The translations under genes were made by a program, and so were the position numbers. Shown here in pieces: positions 23,496 through 32,400 of a stretch of 35,042 bases of DNA. The number at the start of each line of letters is the position of its first letter. The stretch's first letter is position 1. Under the pieces are notes generated by a model. The model had not been told where the DNA came from. It did no database searches and saw only the letters and a program-made list of their open reading frames with translations. This DNA comes from Terriglobia bacterium (GTDB lineage Bacteria; Acidobacteriota; Terriglobia; Terriglobales; Acidobacteriaceae). The stretch is from contig JAIQFT010000045.1 in NCBI GenBank assembly GCA_020073185.1, positions 1 to 35,042 on the forward strand, written 5' to 3'.

Positions 23496-25922
23496 TTAAG
23501 ATGTGGCTGCGGACTTGGACCGTGGAGCCTCAGGAGACCCATACGGCCATTTCCAGTCGCGGATCTCCGGCATGTCGTCTCCGTGCACGCAAATGTACTG
23601 TTTGTGCTGCACCAGCGAGTTGCGCGCGAACTGCTTGAAATGTGCGCCGATAGCGCGCAGCCTGGGCACGCGATCGACGACGTCCTCGGCCAGGTGGAAG
23701 CGGTCAACGTCGTTGCACACGGCCATGTCGAAGGGCGTTGTGGTCGTGCCCTCCTCCTTGTAGCCCCGGACGTGCAGATTGCCTTGATTGGACCGCCGGT
23801 AGGTGAGGCGGTGGATCAGCCAGGGATAGCCGTGGTAGGCAAAAATGATCGGTTTGTCCGGGGTGAAAATGGAGTCGAAATCACGATCGCTGAGTCCGTG
23901 GGGATGCTCCGCCGAAGGTTGCAGTGTCATCAGGTCGACCACGTTCACCACGCGGATTCGGATATCGGGAAAATACTGCCGGAGCAGGTCCACTGCGGCC
24001 AGCGTTTCCAGAGTGGGGACGTCGCCGGCGCACGCCATGACTACATCGGGCTCCACTCCCTGGTCGGTGCTGGCCCACTCCCAGATGCCGATGCCGTCGG
24101 TGCAGTGTTGAATGGCTCGGTCCATATCCAGCCACTGCAGCGCCGGCTGCTTGCCGGCGACGATCACATTCACAAAGTGCCGGCTGTGCAGGCAGTGATT
24201 CATTACGGAAAGCAGAGTGTTCGCGTCCGGCGGGAGGTACACGCGCACGATGTCGGCCTTCTTGTTGACCACGTGATCGATGAAGCCGGGGTCCTGGTGG
24301 CTGAAGCCGTTGTGATCCTGCCTCCAGACGTGGGAAGTCAGCAGATAGTTCAAAGAGGCGATGGGCTGACGCCACGGGATGTGCCGCGTCGTCTTCAGCC
24401 ACTTGGCGTGCTGGTTGAACATGGAATCAACGATGTGAATGAAGGCTTCGTAACAGGAGAACAAGCCGTGGCGTCCGGTGAGCAGATAGCCTTCCAGCCA
24501 TCCCTGGCAAATATGCTCGCTCAGCACTTCCATCACCCGTCCGAAGGAAGAGAGGTGTTCGTCACCGGGCAGGATCGGCTCCATGAACACCTTGTCGGTG
24601 ACTTCATACAAGGCGCCAAGCCGGTTAGAGTCGGTCTCATCCGGTCCAAATACGCGGAAGTTCCGCGCTTTAATGTTCAACTTCATGACATCGCGGAGGA
24701 ACTTCGCCAGGACTCGGGTGCCTTCGGCGGATGTGGTACCGGGAGCGGTGACCTTGACGCCGTATTCGCGGAAATCGGGCATCGCGAGGTCGCGCAGCAA
24801 TCGTCCGCCGTTGGCGTGCGGATTGGCGCCCATGCGCCGCTCCCCTTTTGGCGCGAGAGCTTCCAGTTCCGGCAGCAGCCGGCCACTTTCATCGAACAGT
24901 TCCTCCGGCCGGTAGCTCTTCAGCCACTCTTCAAGCATTTTCAGGTGCTCCGGCTTGGAGCCGGGCTCGGACAAGGGCACCTGGTGCGAGCGCCATGAGC
25001 CTTCGACCGTCTTTCCGTCAACCACCTTGGGCCCCGTCCACCCCTTGGGAGTGCGCAGGATCAACATCGGCCATACCGGGACACCGGTGGAGCCGCCTTC
25101 ACCAGCAGTCTTCTGAATGTGCTGAATTTCCTCGACGATGGTGTCCAGGGTGGCGGCCATGCGTTGGTGGACCAGTTCGGGCTCGTGACCTTCCACGAAA
25201 TACGGGCGATACCCATAGCCGGTGAACAGGTGTCTCAATTCGTCGTCACTCAACCGGCCCAGTACCGTAGGATTGGCAATCTTGTAGCCATTGAGATGAA
25301 GAATGGGGAGCACGGCCCCGTCGCGAACCGGATTCAGGAACTTGTTGGAGTGCCAACTTGCGGCCAGAGGACCGGTTTCCGCTTCACCATCGCCAATCAC
25401 GCAACAGACCAGCAGATCGGGATTGTCGAACGCCGCCCCGTACGCGTGCCCAATCGAGTATCCCAATTCCCCGCCTTCGTGAATCGAGCCGGGGGTTTCC
25501 GGCGCCACGTGGCTGGGAATGCCACCGGGAAAGGAAAACTGCCGGAAAAGCTTCTTCAGACCGGCTTCATTCTGGGGAATGTTGGCATAAACCTCGCTGT
25601 ACGTGCCCTCCAGGTATACGTTGGCGACGATGCCCGGACCGCCGTGTCCAGGACCAGCGATGTACAGGACGTTGAGATCGTACTTTTTGATCACCCGGTT
25701 GAAATGAACATAGACGAGATTCAAGCCCGGCGTGGTGCCCCAGTGTCCGAGCAGCCGCGGCTTGACGTGTTCCAGCTTCAACGGCTGTCGAAGCAGTGGA
25801 TTGTCGTACAGGTAAATTTGCCCGACGGACAGATAATTCGCGGCACGCCAGTAGGCGTCCAGTTTGCCCAATTCCTCCTGGGTCAAGGGCTCCTGCAAAG
25901 TCGCCAACTTCGTGGAGCTCAT
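23496..25922 (-). CDS. xfp: D-xylulose 5-phosphate/D-fructose 6-phosphate phosphoketolase
   Basis: An 808-residue thiamine-diphosphate enzyme that splits xylulose 5-phosphate (or fructose 6-phosphate) with phosphate, giving acetyl phosphate and glyceraldehyde 3-phosphate (or erythrose 4-phosphate). Landmarks are [57 protein letters not shown], the ThDP motif [52 protein letters not shown] and [13 protein letters not shown]. Length is normal. The start is ATG 25922 with GGGAGG seven bases upstream. It is the first gene of the long minus-strand run, 13 nt ahead of bioB. Acetyl phosphate can be turned to acetyl-CoA by phosphotransacetylase, the substrate of the carboxylase further along. That link is pathway reasoning, since no pta or ackA gene is here. 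Confidence 0.95.
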   Translation of the reverse strand: MSSTKLATLQEPLTQEELGKLDAYWRAANYLSVGQIYLYDNPLLRQPLKLEHVKPRLLGHWGTTPGLNLVYVHFNRVIKKYDLNVLYIAGPGHGGPGIVANVYLEGTYSEVYANIPQNEAGLKKLFRQFSFPGGIPSHVAPETPGSIHEGGELGYSIGHAYGAAFDNPDLLVCCVIGDGEAETGPLAASWHSNKFLNPVRDGAVLPILHLNGYKIANPTVLGRLSDDELRHLFTGYGYRPYFVEGHEPELVHQRMAATLDTIVEEIQHIQKTAGEGGSTGVPVWPMLILRTPKGWTGPKVVDGKTVEGSWRSHQVPLSEPGSKPEHLKMLEEWLKSYRPEELFDESGRLLPELEALAPKGERRMGANPHANGGRLLRDLAMPDFREYGVKVTAPGTTSAEGTRVLAKFLRDVMKLNIKARNFRVFGPDETDSNRLGALYEVTDKVFMEPILPGDEHLSSFGRVMEVLSEHICQGWLEGYLLTGRHGLFSCYEAFIHIVDSMFNQHAKWLKTTRHIPWRQPIASLNYLLTSHVWRQDHNGFSHQDPGFIDHVVNKKADIVRVYLPPDANTLLSVMNHCLHSRHFVNVIVAGKQPALQWLDMDRAIQHCTDGIGIWEWASTDQGVEPDVVMACAGDVPTLETLAAVDLLRQYFPDIRIRVVNVVDLMTLQPSAEHPHGLSDRDFDSIFTPDKPIIFAYHGYPWLIHRLTYRRSNQGNLHVRGYKEEGTTTTPFDMAVCNDVDRFHLAEDVVDRVPRLRAIGAHFKQFARNSLVQHKQYICVHGDDMPEIRDWKWPYGSPEAPRSKSAATS

Positions 25923-26010
25923 GTGCAATCCTCCCGTTGATCGTTCGCTGCCGGTTGCGGCCAGTACGTTGATGCAATCAGTCCGTAAAGGGGTAGAGGG
26001 GGCCCCAGGC

Positions 26011-26041
26011 TTGTAAACAGCTTATAAATAATAGTTGGCAG
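26011..26041. promoter_or_regulatory. possible biotin-type operator/promoter ahead of xfp-bioBFDA
   Basis: TTGTAAACA (26011-26019) agrees at eight of nine bases with the left half-site of the BirA operator consensus (TTGTAAACC). It is followed by a 13-base AT-rich spacer (TTATAAATAAT core) and AGTTGGCAG (26033-26041), only five of nine to the right half (GGTTTACAA). The usual spacing is 14-16. It lies 89-119 bases before the xfp ATG, which fits a promoter position. With one poor half-site the call is tentative. Confidence 0.25.
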
Positions 26042-26158
26042 TTTCGTCTACTGCTGAACGGGCGGCCAAAGCTCGCGACCCATGATGCCATCTCACAGGC
26101 GGCAGCCAAATCGCCGGCCAAGCCAAGCAACACTCACCCCAAGGTGGCGGTAATGGTA

Positions 26159-26191
26159 AACAAAATCCGACGGTTTGTTCAAAAATATTTT
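26159..26191. repeat. paired small palindromes in the xfp-fabD intergenic region
   Basis: AACAAA (26159-26164) and TTTGTT (26174-26179) form an inverted repeat with a nine-base loop. It is immediately followed by the perfect ten-base palindrome AAAATATTTT (26182-26191). Such AT-rich dyads in a divergent promoter region could bind a regulator, but both are short enough to arise by chance. Confidence 0.3.
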
Positions 26192-26214
26192 GGCCTTCTA
26201 ACAACAGCTCCCGC

Positions 26215-26245
26215 CGAGCCCCGAGCAACGCGAAGCAGGGGCTCG
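26215..26245. repeat. GC-rich stem-loop in the xfp-fabD intergenic region
   Basis: CGAGCCCC (26215-26222) pairs with GGGGCTCG (26238-26245) across a 15-base loop. No run of T follows on either strand, so it does not look like an intrinsic terminator. A role in regulation is possible only by position. Confidence 0.3.
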
Positions 26246-26489
26246 CCCGGATCGCCCGCGGCATTGATATCTCTCGTGAGCACTGAACGCCAAAGGTCCT
26301 TCCCAAATTCTCCCAGCGGTACGTCGAGAACAGCTTCGAGGGATGTGCGCGACGCTCTCTGCGATCCGGATCGCCCTCTTCAGTGCCGGCCAGGACAAAA
26401 AAGCTCCGAAACGACGCCAATCGGTATAGAATAACACCCCCTCGGAATCCCAATGTGGGGGAATCCAGATCGAGAGTTTGACGTCACTT

Positions 26490-27419
26490 ATGCCTTCACC
26501 TGAAGAAGTCGCCTTCATCTTCCCCGGCCAGGGTTCGCAGACGGTGGGCATGGGCCGCAAGTTGGCCGACACCTACCCGGTCGCGCAGCAGACATTCGAG
26601 GAGGCCGACGCGGCGCTTGGCTTCAAGCTCTCCCAACTCTGCTGGGAGGGTCCGGAAGAAAAACTCCGCCTGACGGAGATCACGCAGCCGGCGATTCTCA
26701 CGGTGTCGGTCGCCGCTTTGCGAGTTCTGCGGGAGAACGGAGTCGCGCCGGCGATCGCGGCGGGCCACAGTTTGGGCGAATACTCGGCACATGTTGCCGC
26801 CGGAACGCTGGAATTCGAAGATGCGGTCCGGACGGTACACCATCGCGGGCGGTACATGCAGGAAGCGGTGCCGGTGGGCGAAGGGGCAATGGCCGCGGTG
26901 ATCGGAATGTCGATCGATCAGGTGCAGCAGATTTGCGACGAATCGGCGCAAGGTAAGGTATGTCAGCCGGCTAACATCAACTCGCCGGACCAAATCGTCA
27001 TCTCAGGAAGTAAGGACGCGGTCGAGCGCGCGGCGGAACTGGCGAAGCGACGGGGAGCGAAGAAGGCCATCATGCTGCCGGTGAGCGCGCCCTTTCATTC
27101 CGCGCTCATGCAACCAGCGCAAGACCGCCTGGCGCCTGACCTGAAGACATTGAAGTTCCTGCATATGAGCGTGCCGGTCGTCACCAACATTGACGCCGAA
27201 GTTGTATCCGATCCGGAGAAGGCGCGCGACGCGCTCATCCGCCAGGTGTCCGGCGCGGTTCAGTGGGAGCGCTGCATGCGCGTGCTGATCGAACGTGGCA
27301 TTTCGAAGTTTATCGAGGTCGGGCCGGGCAAAGTTCTGTGCGGCCTGATGCGCAAGATTGACCCGTCCAAGACCTGCGTGAACGTGGAAGACGAAACGTC
27401 GATGCAGAGAGTGGCATAG
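26490..27419 (+). CDS. fabD: malonyl-CoA:ACP transacylase
   Basis: A 309-residue transacylase that moves malonyl from CoA to the ACP phosphopantetheine. The N-terminus EVAFIFPGQGSQTVGMG, the nucleophile motif AGHSLGEYSAHVAAG (Ser94), the Arg in VRTVHHRGRYMQEAVP, NSPDQIVISG and LPVSAPFHSALM with catalytic His203 are all in order. Length is exactly that of FabD. The ATG 26490 begins four residues before homology. A TTG at 26478 is a less likely start, and no strong ribosome binding site precedes either. It is the only gene of the set transcribed away from the polyketide run. Type II synthases usually borrow FabD from fatty-acid synthesis. A copy next to the cluster may be dedicated, or it may be the sole housekeeping copy. 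Confidence 0.95.
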   Translation: MPSPEEVAFIFPGQGSQTVGMGRKLADTYPVAQQTFEEADAALGFKLSQLCWEGPEEKLRLTEITQPAILTVSVAALRVLRENGVAPAIAAGHSLGEYSAHVAAGTLEFEDAVRTVHHRGRYMQEAVPVGEGAMAAVIGMSIDQVQQICDESAQGKVCQPANINSPDQIVISGSKDAVERAAELAKRRGAKKAIMLPVSAPFHSALMQPAQDRLAPDLKTLKFLHMSVPVVTNIDAEVVSDPEKARDALIRQVSGAVQWERCMRVLIERGISKFIEVGPGKVLCGLMRKIDPSKTCVNVEDETSMQRVA

Positions 27420-27515
27420 GCGCAACCACTCACTGGTGGAGCGGGTTTCGCCGTGCCTGAGCGGGCAAGCGGTTGCGCTGGTTCATGGGCCCGAGCCAGG
27501 ATCTTTTGCCGTCAG

Positions 27516-27995
27516 CTACGCGCGCTTCTCGACACGGTACGGCTTGGCCGGTTGATAATCGCCCGGAACGGTGCGGGATGAAATGCTCAGACGGTTCCAG
27601 GCATTGATGGTAGCGACGGCGAGCGTCAGGTCCGACAATTCCTTCTCGCTGAAGTGCGGACGCACTGCTTCATAAACCTCATCTGGCACGTGGCCGTTGG
27701 CGATCAGCGTAACGGCCTCCGTCCATGTCAGAGCGGCGCGTTCACGATCGCTGTAGAACGGACATTCGCGCCAAGCGTCCAGCGAATACAACCGCTGTTC
27801 GTTTTCTCCGATCGTTCGCGAGTCCTTCCAATGCATGTCCAGACAGTAGGCGCAGCCGTTGATCTGCGACGCGCGCACGTAGATCAGATTAAGCAAGCGC
27901 TCTTCCAGTCCGCATTCGTGAAGATACTGTCCCAAACCGAGCATGGCTTTGACTGCTCCGGGGGCAGCTTTGGCATAGCTGAAACGCGCTTCCAT
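27516..27995 (-). CDS. carboxymuconolactone decarboxylase / AhpD family protein
   Basis: A 159-residue helical protein of the CMD/AhpD superfamily. The redox motif GCAYCLDMH (Cys48, Cys51, His55) is the thiol pair and nearby His of AhpD-like peroxidase partners. The segments RLLNLIYVRASQ before it and LTWTEAVTLIANGHVPDEVY, LSDLTLAVATINAWNRLSI after it are typical of the large group annotated as carboxymuconolactone decarboxylase family proteins. It likely has alkylhydroperoxidase-type activity with an unknown electron donor. The start is ATG 27995, with AGGAGG four bases upstream. The frame is open for 59 more codons upstream without homology. It faces the RND adaptor gene across a 332-base divergent region and converges with fabD. 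No tie to the polyketide genes is evident. Confidence 0.88.
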   Translation of the reverse strand: MEARFSYAKAAPGAVKAMLGLGQYLHECGLEERLLNLIYVRASQINGCAYCLDMHWKDSRTIGENEQRLYSLDAWRECPFYSDRERAALTWTEAVTLIANGHVPDEVYEAVRPHFSEKELSDLTLAVATINAWNRLSISSRTVPGDYQPAKPYRVEKRA

Positions 27996-28327
27996 AAATC
28001 CTCCTGTGGGTTGGCCCATAAATACTTGGATGACCGGATTGAACGGTACGCACGAACGGCGGCCATTTTTTTTCTTTGACTGTTTGGGGACGAGTGCTGG
28101 CAGTGAGAAACGACGGCACCAAGTAAATTGCCCCGAATCCTTCCCAGTAAGTCGCGAATCAAACTTGATCATTGGCCTGTAGGGCCTGGGGCGAGGAGAC
28201 AGAGCATCTATTCCCGTTCCACAAGAAACGCCACTCCGTCGCTCGTTGTCGCGAATGAAGCATCGGTGCTGATTGCCAGCACTGCCTCATGGACTGCAAA
28301 CACTTTTCTTCTGAGCAGGGAGAACTC
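27996..28327. other. divergent intergenic region between the AhpD-like gene and the RND operon
   Basis: This 332-base stretch has no recognisable gene. It must hold promoters for both flanking genes. I see no good -35/-10 pair. It contains a ten-base inverted repeat, AGTGCTGGCA at 28093-28102 and TGCCAGCACT at 28274-28283, and the second copy is part of a small hairpin (TGCTG/CAGCA at 28267-28281). Confidence 0.4.
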
Positions 28328-29452
28328 ATGGCGAAAAGAATGATCCTGATGTTGGGTGTGACGGCGTTACTGCTCGCGACCTTGGCTTTCGTAAAATTCA
28401 AGCAAGTTGGGTCGGCGGCGCATGCCGCCGCGTTTCAGCCGCCTCCGGAAGCGGTCACGAGCATTGTCGCGGGACGCCAGCAGTGGCCGGCAACAATGGG
28501 CGTGATCGGCACCATGGAGGCCGTGCGCGGGGTCACGGTCAGTGCGGACCTTCCCGGCGTCGTCGAGCGAATCTTGTTTGACTCGGGGCAGCCGGTCCGC
28601 GCAGGAGACGTGCTGGTCGAGCTCGATACCCGGCAAGAGCGAGCCCAACTGGCTTCGCTGGAGGCACAGCGCGACTTGGCGCGTGTGAACTATGGCCGGA
28701 TGCAGCAATTGGTGAATGCGGGCGTGATCTCTCGGATGGAGTACGACCAGGCGACGGCTCAGCAAAAGGCCACCGAAGCAAATGTGGCGGAGGTCCGTGC
28801 CACGATTGAGCGAAAAACCATCCGCGCCCCCTTTACCGGAATCCTGGGCATCCGCAAAGTCAACCTCGGGCAGTACCTTGCAGCCGGCAGCGCGGTGGTG
28901 CCGCTGCAGTCCTTCAACCCGATTTATGTGGACTTCGGCGTACCCCAGCAGGCAGCCGGACAAGTGAGAGTCGGCGGCAACTTGCGCGTCGTCTCGGAAG
29001 ATCTCGCGGGCCACGTGTTCACGGGCCGCGTCACGGCTCTCGATTCGGTGGTGGACGAAACGACCCGAAATGTTCAAGTGCAAGCGACGCTCTCCAATCC
29101 GGAAGGAAAATTGCGCCCCGGCATGTTCGTTCAGGTGGATGTGGGCCTGGGAGCAAGCCGCACGGTGATTACACTGCCGGCATCCGCGATCAGTTACGCC
29201 CCGTATGGCGACTCGGTCTTTATCATCACGGATCTCAAGGATCAGAACGGCAAAACCTACCGCGGCGTGCGCCAACAGTTCGTCAAACTGGAAGGGTCGC
29301 GCGGCGACCAGGTGGCGGTCGTTTCGGGCGTGAACCCTGGCGATGAAGTTGTGACCTCGGGCGTGTTCAAGCTGCGCAACGGCGCCGCCGTCCAAGTCAA
29401 CAACAAAGTCCAGCCCGGAAACAATCCGGCTCCCAAGCCCGAGGACAGCTAA
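28328..29452 (+). CDS. RND efflux periplasmic adaptor (MexH/MdtA type)
   Basis: A 374-residue membrane fusion protein. Residues 5-20 are a signal anchor. GTMEAVRGVTVSADLPGVV begins the lipoyl-like half, and VELDTRQERAQLASLEAQRD begins the short helical hairpin (about 95-150). TIRAPFTGILGIRKVNLGQYL is the second lipoyl half. The beta-barrel holds DSVVDETTRNVQVQATL with LRPGMFVQVDV, and the membrane-proximal domain ends in VVTSGVFKLRNGAAVQV. The start is ATG 28328 with GGGAG placed five bases upstream. An upstream in-frame ATG lacks a site and adds a non-signal extension. Its stop abuts the ATG of the RND pump, so the two are one operon. No outer-membrane channel gene is attached. It may share the TolC-type protein encoded at 6736-8091 or another. 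Confidence 0.92.
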   Translation: MAKRMILMLGVTALLLATLAFVKFKQVGSAAHAAAFQPPPEAVTSIVAGRQQWPATMGVIGTMEAVRGVTVSADLPGVVERILFDSGQPVRAGDVLVELDTRQERAQLASLEAQRDLARVNYGRMQQLVNAGVISRMEYDQATAQQKATEANVAEVRATIERKTIRAPFTGILGIRKVNLGQYLAAGSAVVPLQSFNPIYVDFGVPQQAAGQVRVGGNLRVVSEDLAGHVFTGRVTALDSVVDETTRNVQVQATLSNPEGKLRPGMFVQVDVGLGASRTVITLPASAISYAPYGDSVFIITDLKDQNGKTYRGVRQQFVKLEGSRGDQVAVVSGVNPGDEVVTSGVFKLRNGAAVQVNNKVQPGNNPAPKPEDS

Positions 29453-32400
29453 ATGAAGTTCACGGACCTGTTCATCAAGCGGCCGGTCCTGGCGATCGTC
29501 GTCAACCTGGTTATCCTGATCGCCGGCCTGCAGGCGATCCGCTCGCTGAGCGTGCGTCAGTACCCGCGCAGCGACATCGCGGTGGTCCAAGTCTCGACGA
29601 CGTATGTGGGGGCCAACGCGGACTTGGTACGCGGATTCATCACCACCCCGCTGGAGCGCGTGATTGCCAGTGCCGACGGCATCGACTACATGGAATCTTC
29701 GAGCGCTCAGGGCCTCAGCACGATCACCGTGCACCTGAAGCTCAACTACGACACCAACGCGGCGCTCACGCAGATTCAGGCCAAGGTAGCCCAGGTACGC
29801 AACGATCTGCCGCCTGAGGCCGAGGCGCCGGTAATCGATCTGCAAACGGCGGACAATCAGTTTGCTGCGATGTATTTAGACTTCTCGTCGGCCGAGCTCG
29901 ATCAGAACCAGATTACCGACTATCTGACGCGCGTCGTACAACCCAAGCTGAGTGCCGTCAGCGGAGTGCAGCGCGCCGATATCCTCGGCGACCGTACTTT
30001 CGCGATGCGGATTTGGCTGAAGCCCGACAGAATGGCGGCACTCGGCATTGCGCCGTCCGCAGTCCACGACGCGTTGGCGCGGAACAACTACCTCTCCGCA
30101 CTCGGCAGCACCAAGGGCTCGATGGTTTCGGTGAACCTGGTTGCCAACACCAACCTGAGCACGCCGGACGAATTCCGCCAACTAGTCGTGAAGCAGGACA
30201 AGGGAGTCATCGTTCGCTTGGGAGAGATCGCGGACGTTGTACTCGGCGCGGAGAATTACGATCAGGAAGTGCGCTTCAACGGGGAGACGGCGACCTTCAT
30301 GGGAGTTTGGGTGCTTCCGACCGCCAACTCGCTGGAAGTGATCAAGCACGTGCGAGAGGCGATTCCCGGCATTCAGGCGCAGTTACCTACGGGGATGAAG
30401 GTTGGCATCCCGTACGACTCGACCGCGTATATCCAGGACGCCATCAACGAGGTGCTCCGGACGCTCACCGAGACCCTGGTGATTGTCATTGTGGTGATTT
30501 TTCTCTTCCTGGGGTCGTTCCGTTCCGTGCTCATCCCGGTCGTCGCCATCCCGATTTCATTGATTGGCGCCGTGTTCCTGATGCTCGCGGCCGGCTTCAC
30601 CATTAATCTGTTGACCCTGCTTGCCATCGTGCTCTCGGTGGGCCTCGTGGTGGATGACGCGATCGTGATGGTGGAGAACGTCGAGCGGCACATTCACTTG
30701 GGTAGTCCTCCGTCACGGGCCGCCCTCGAAGCCGCCCGCGAGTTAGTGGGCCCGATCATCTCGATGACCATCACGCTGGCCGCGGTGTATGCGCCCATCG
30801 GGATTCAAGGCGGCCTGACCGGAGCGCTGTTCCGCGAGTTCGCGTTTACTCTCGCGGGGGCCGTCATCGTATCTGGAATCGTTGCGCTGACGCTTTCCCC
30901 AATGATGGGATCGAAGTTGCTGCGCGCGGGCGCCAGCGAGCGCGGCTTCGCCGGCATGATCAATCGCCACTTCGAGCGCGTGCGCCAGTTGTACACGCGA
31001 AACCTGGCCGGGACGCTCCGCTACCAGCCAGTGATTCTCACGCTATGGGCGATCGTGGTCCTGCTGATGATTCCGTTCTACATGTTCTCGCAGCGGGAAC
31101 TGGCGCCAGCCGAGGATCAGGGGGTAGTCTTCGGGGTCATCCAGGCTTCGCCGAACTCGACGATCGATCAGACGAACCTGTATACGAAGCAATTGTACGA
31201 CGTCTATCGCGCTTTCCCGGAGAGTCAAAGCATCTTTCAGATCACGTCGCCGACGGGCGGCTTCGGCGGCATGGTGACGAAACCGTGGAGCGAAAGAAAA
31301 AAGACGGCGCAACAACTGTTGCTGGAATCCACCGGGCCGCTGTCGAAGATCGCGGGCATCCGAGTGATCCCGCTAACTCCGCCCTCATTGCCTGGTGGCG
31401 GAAATTTCCCGGTTGATTTCGTGATTGCCTCGCCGGCCGAGCCACAGCAACTTGTCGGCTTCGCCAAGCAACTTGTGGGCAAGGCCTTTGCCAGTGGCCT
31501 GTTTATCTACGCCGACTCTGACCTGAAGTTCGACCAGCCGCAGGCCGAAGTCGTATTCGACCGAGACAAGCTCCGATCCCAGGGGGTTGATCTAAGCCAG
31601 GCCGGCCAGGATCTTTCCACGCTCCTCGGCGGGAACTACGTCAACCGCTTCAGCATTCAGGGGCGGAGCTACAAGGTCATTCCGCAGGTCAAGCGCGCGG
31701 AACGATTGACGCCCGAACAACTCTCGCAAATCTACATAACCGGATCGCAGAACAAGCTCGTGCCGCTGTCCACGTTTGCCAGCCTGCGAACCACAACCGA
31801 GCCGCGCGAGCTGAAGAAGTTTCAGCAGCTCAATGCGGTGCGCATCCAGGGCGTGATCCCGCCAGGAGTGCCGCTGGATCGAGCGCTGCGAGTGCTGGAA
31901 GACGAGGCCAAGACAATCCTGCCGCAGGGTTTCACGGTTGACTACGCGGGCGAGTCACGCCAGCTCCGCGTCGAAGGCAGCAAGTTTCTCGGCACTTTCT
32001 TGTTGTCGGCGATCTTGATTTACCTGGTGCTGGCGGCGCAGTTCGAGAGCTTCCGCGATCCGCTCATCATTCTTGCAGGCTCGGTGCCGCTCGCTCTTTC
32101 CGGAGCGCTCCTGTTCTCGTTCCTGGGCCTGACGACGCTCAACATCTACAGCGAGGTTGGCCTGATCACGCTGGTCGGTTTGGTGTCGAAAAACGGCATC
32201 CTGATTGTGGAGTTTGCCAACCAATTGCAGGAGAAAGGGAGCGACAAGCTGGCTGCGATTATCGAGGCGGCCGGGACACGATTGCGGCCAATCCTGATGA
32301 CGACGGCAGCCACCGTGCTCGGTCACTTTCCCCTGGTGCTGGCCAGGGGCCCAGGAGCTGGAGCTCGAAACAGCATCGGCATCATGCTGGTGAGCGGCAT

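Larger units (their letters stand above)
25923..26489. other. divergent intergenic region between xfp and fabD
   Basis: No convincing gene lies in these roughly 570 bases. Short frames on both strands have no recognisable domain or ribosome binding site. Because xfp (minus) and fabD (plus) diverge from here, promoters for both should be inside. AT-rich patches occur at about 26020-26035 and 26150-26192. A TATAGAAT sequence about 60 bases before the fabD start (near 26425) could be its -10 box, but I find no good -35 box for it. Confidence 0.5.

Noticed and set aside
23427-24998. Long plus-strand open frame (523 codons) opposite bioB and xfp
   Set aside because: It is the mirror of a strongly conserved phosphoketolase and biotin synthase, with no motif of its own.
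26022-26453. Short frames on both strands in the xfp-fabD gap
   Set aside because: No domain, no ribosome binding site and low complexity. The region is better read as divergent regulatory DNA.
27420-27478. Inverted repeat GCGCAACC/GGTTGCGC between fabD and the AhpD-like gene, considered as a terminator
   Set aside because: The 43-base loop is too long and no T-run follows, so it is not a convincing intrinsic terminator.
28367-29845. Long minus-strand open frame (492 codons) opposite the RND adaptor and pump
   Set aside because: It is antisense to clear efflux genes. The translation is His/Arg/Asp-rich and has no recognisable fold.
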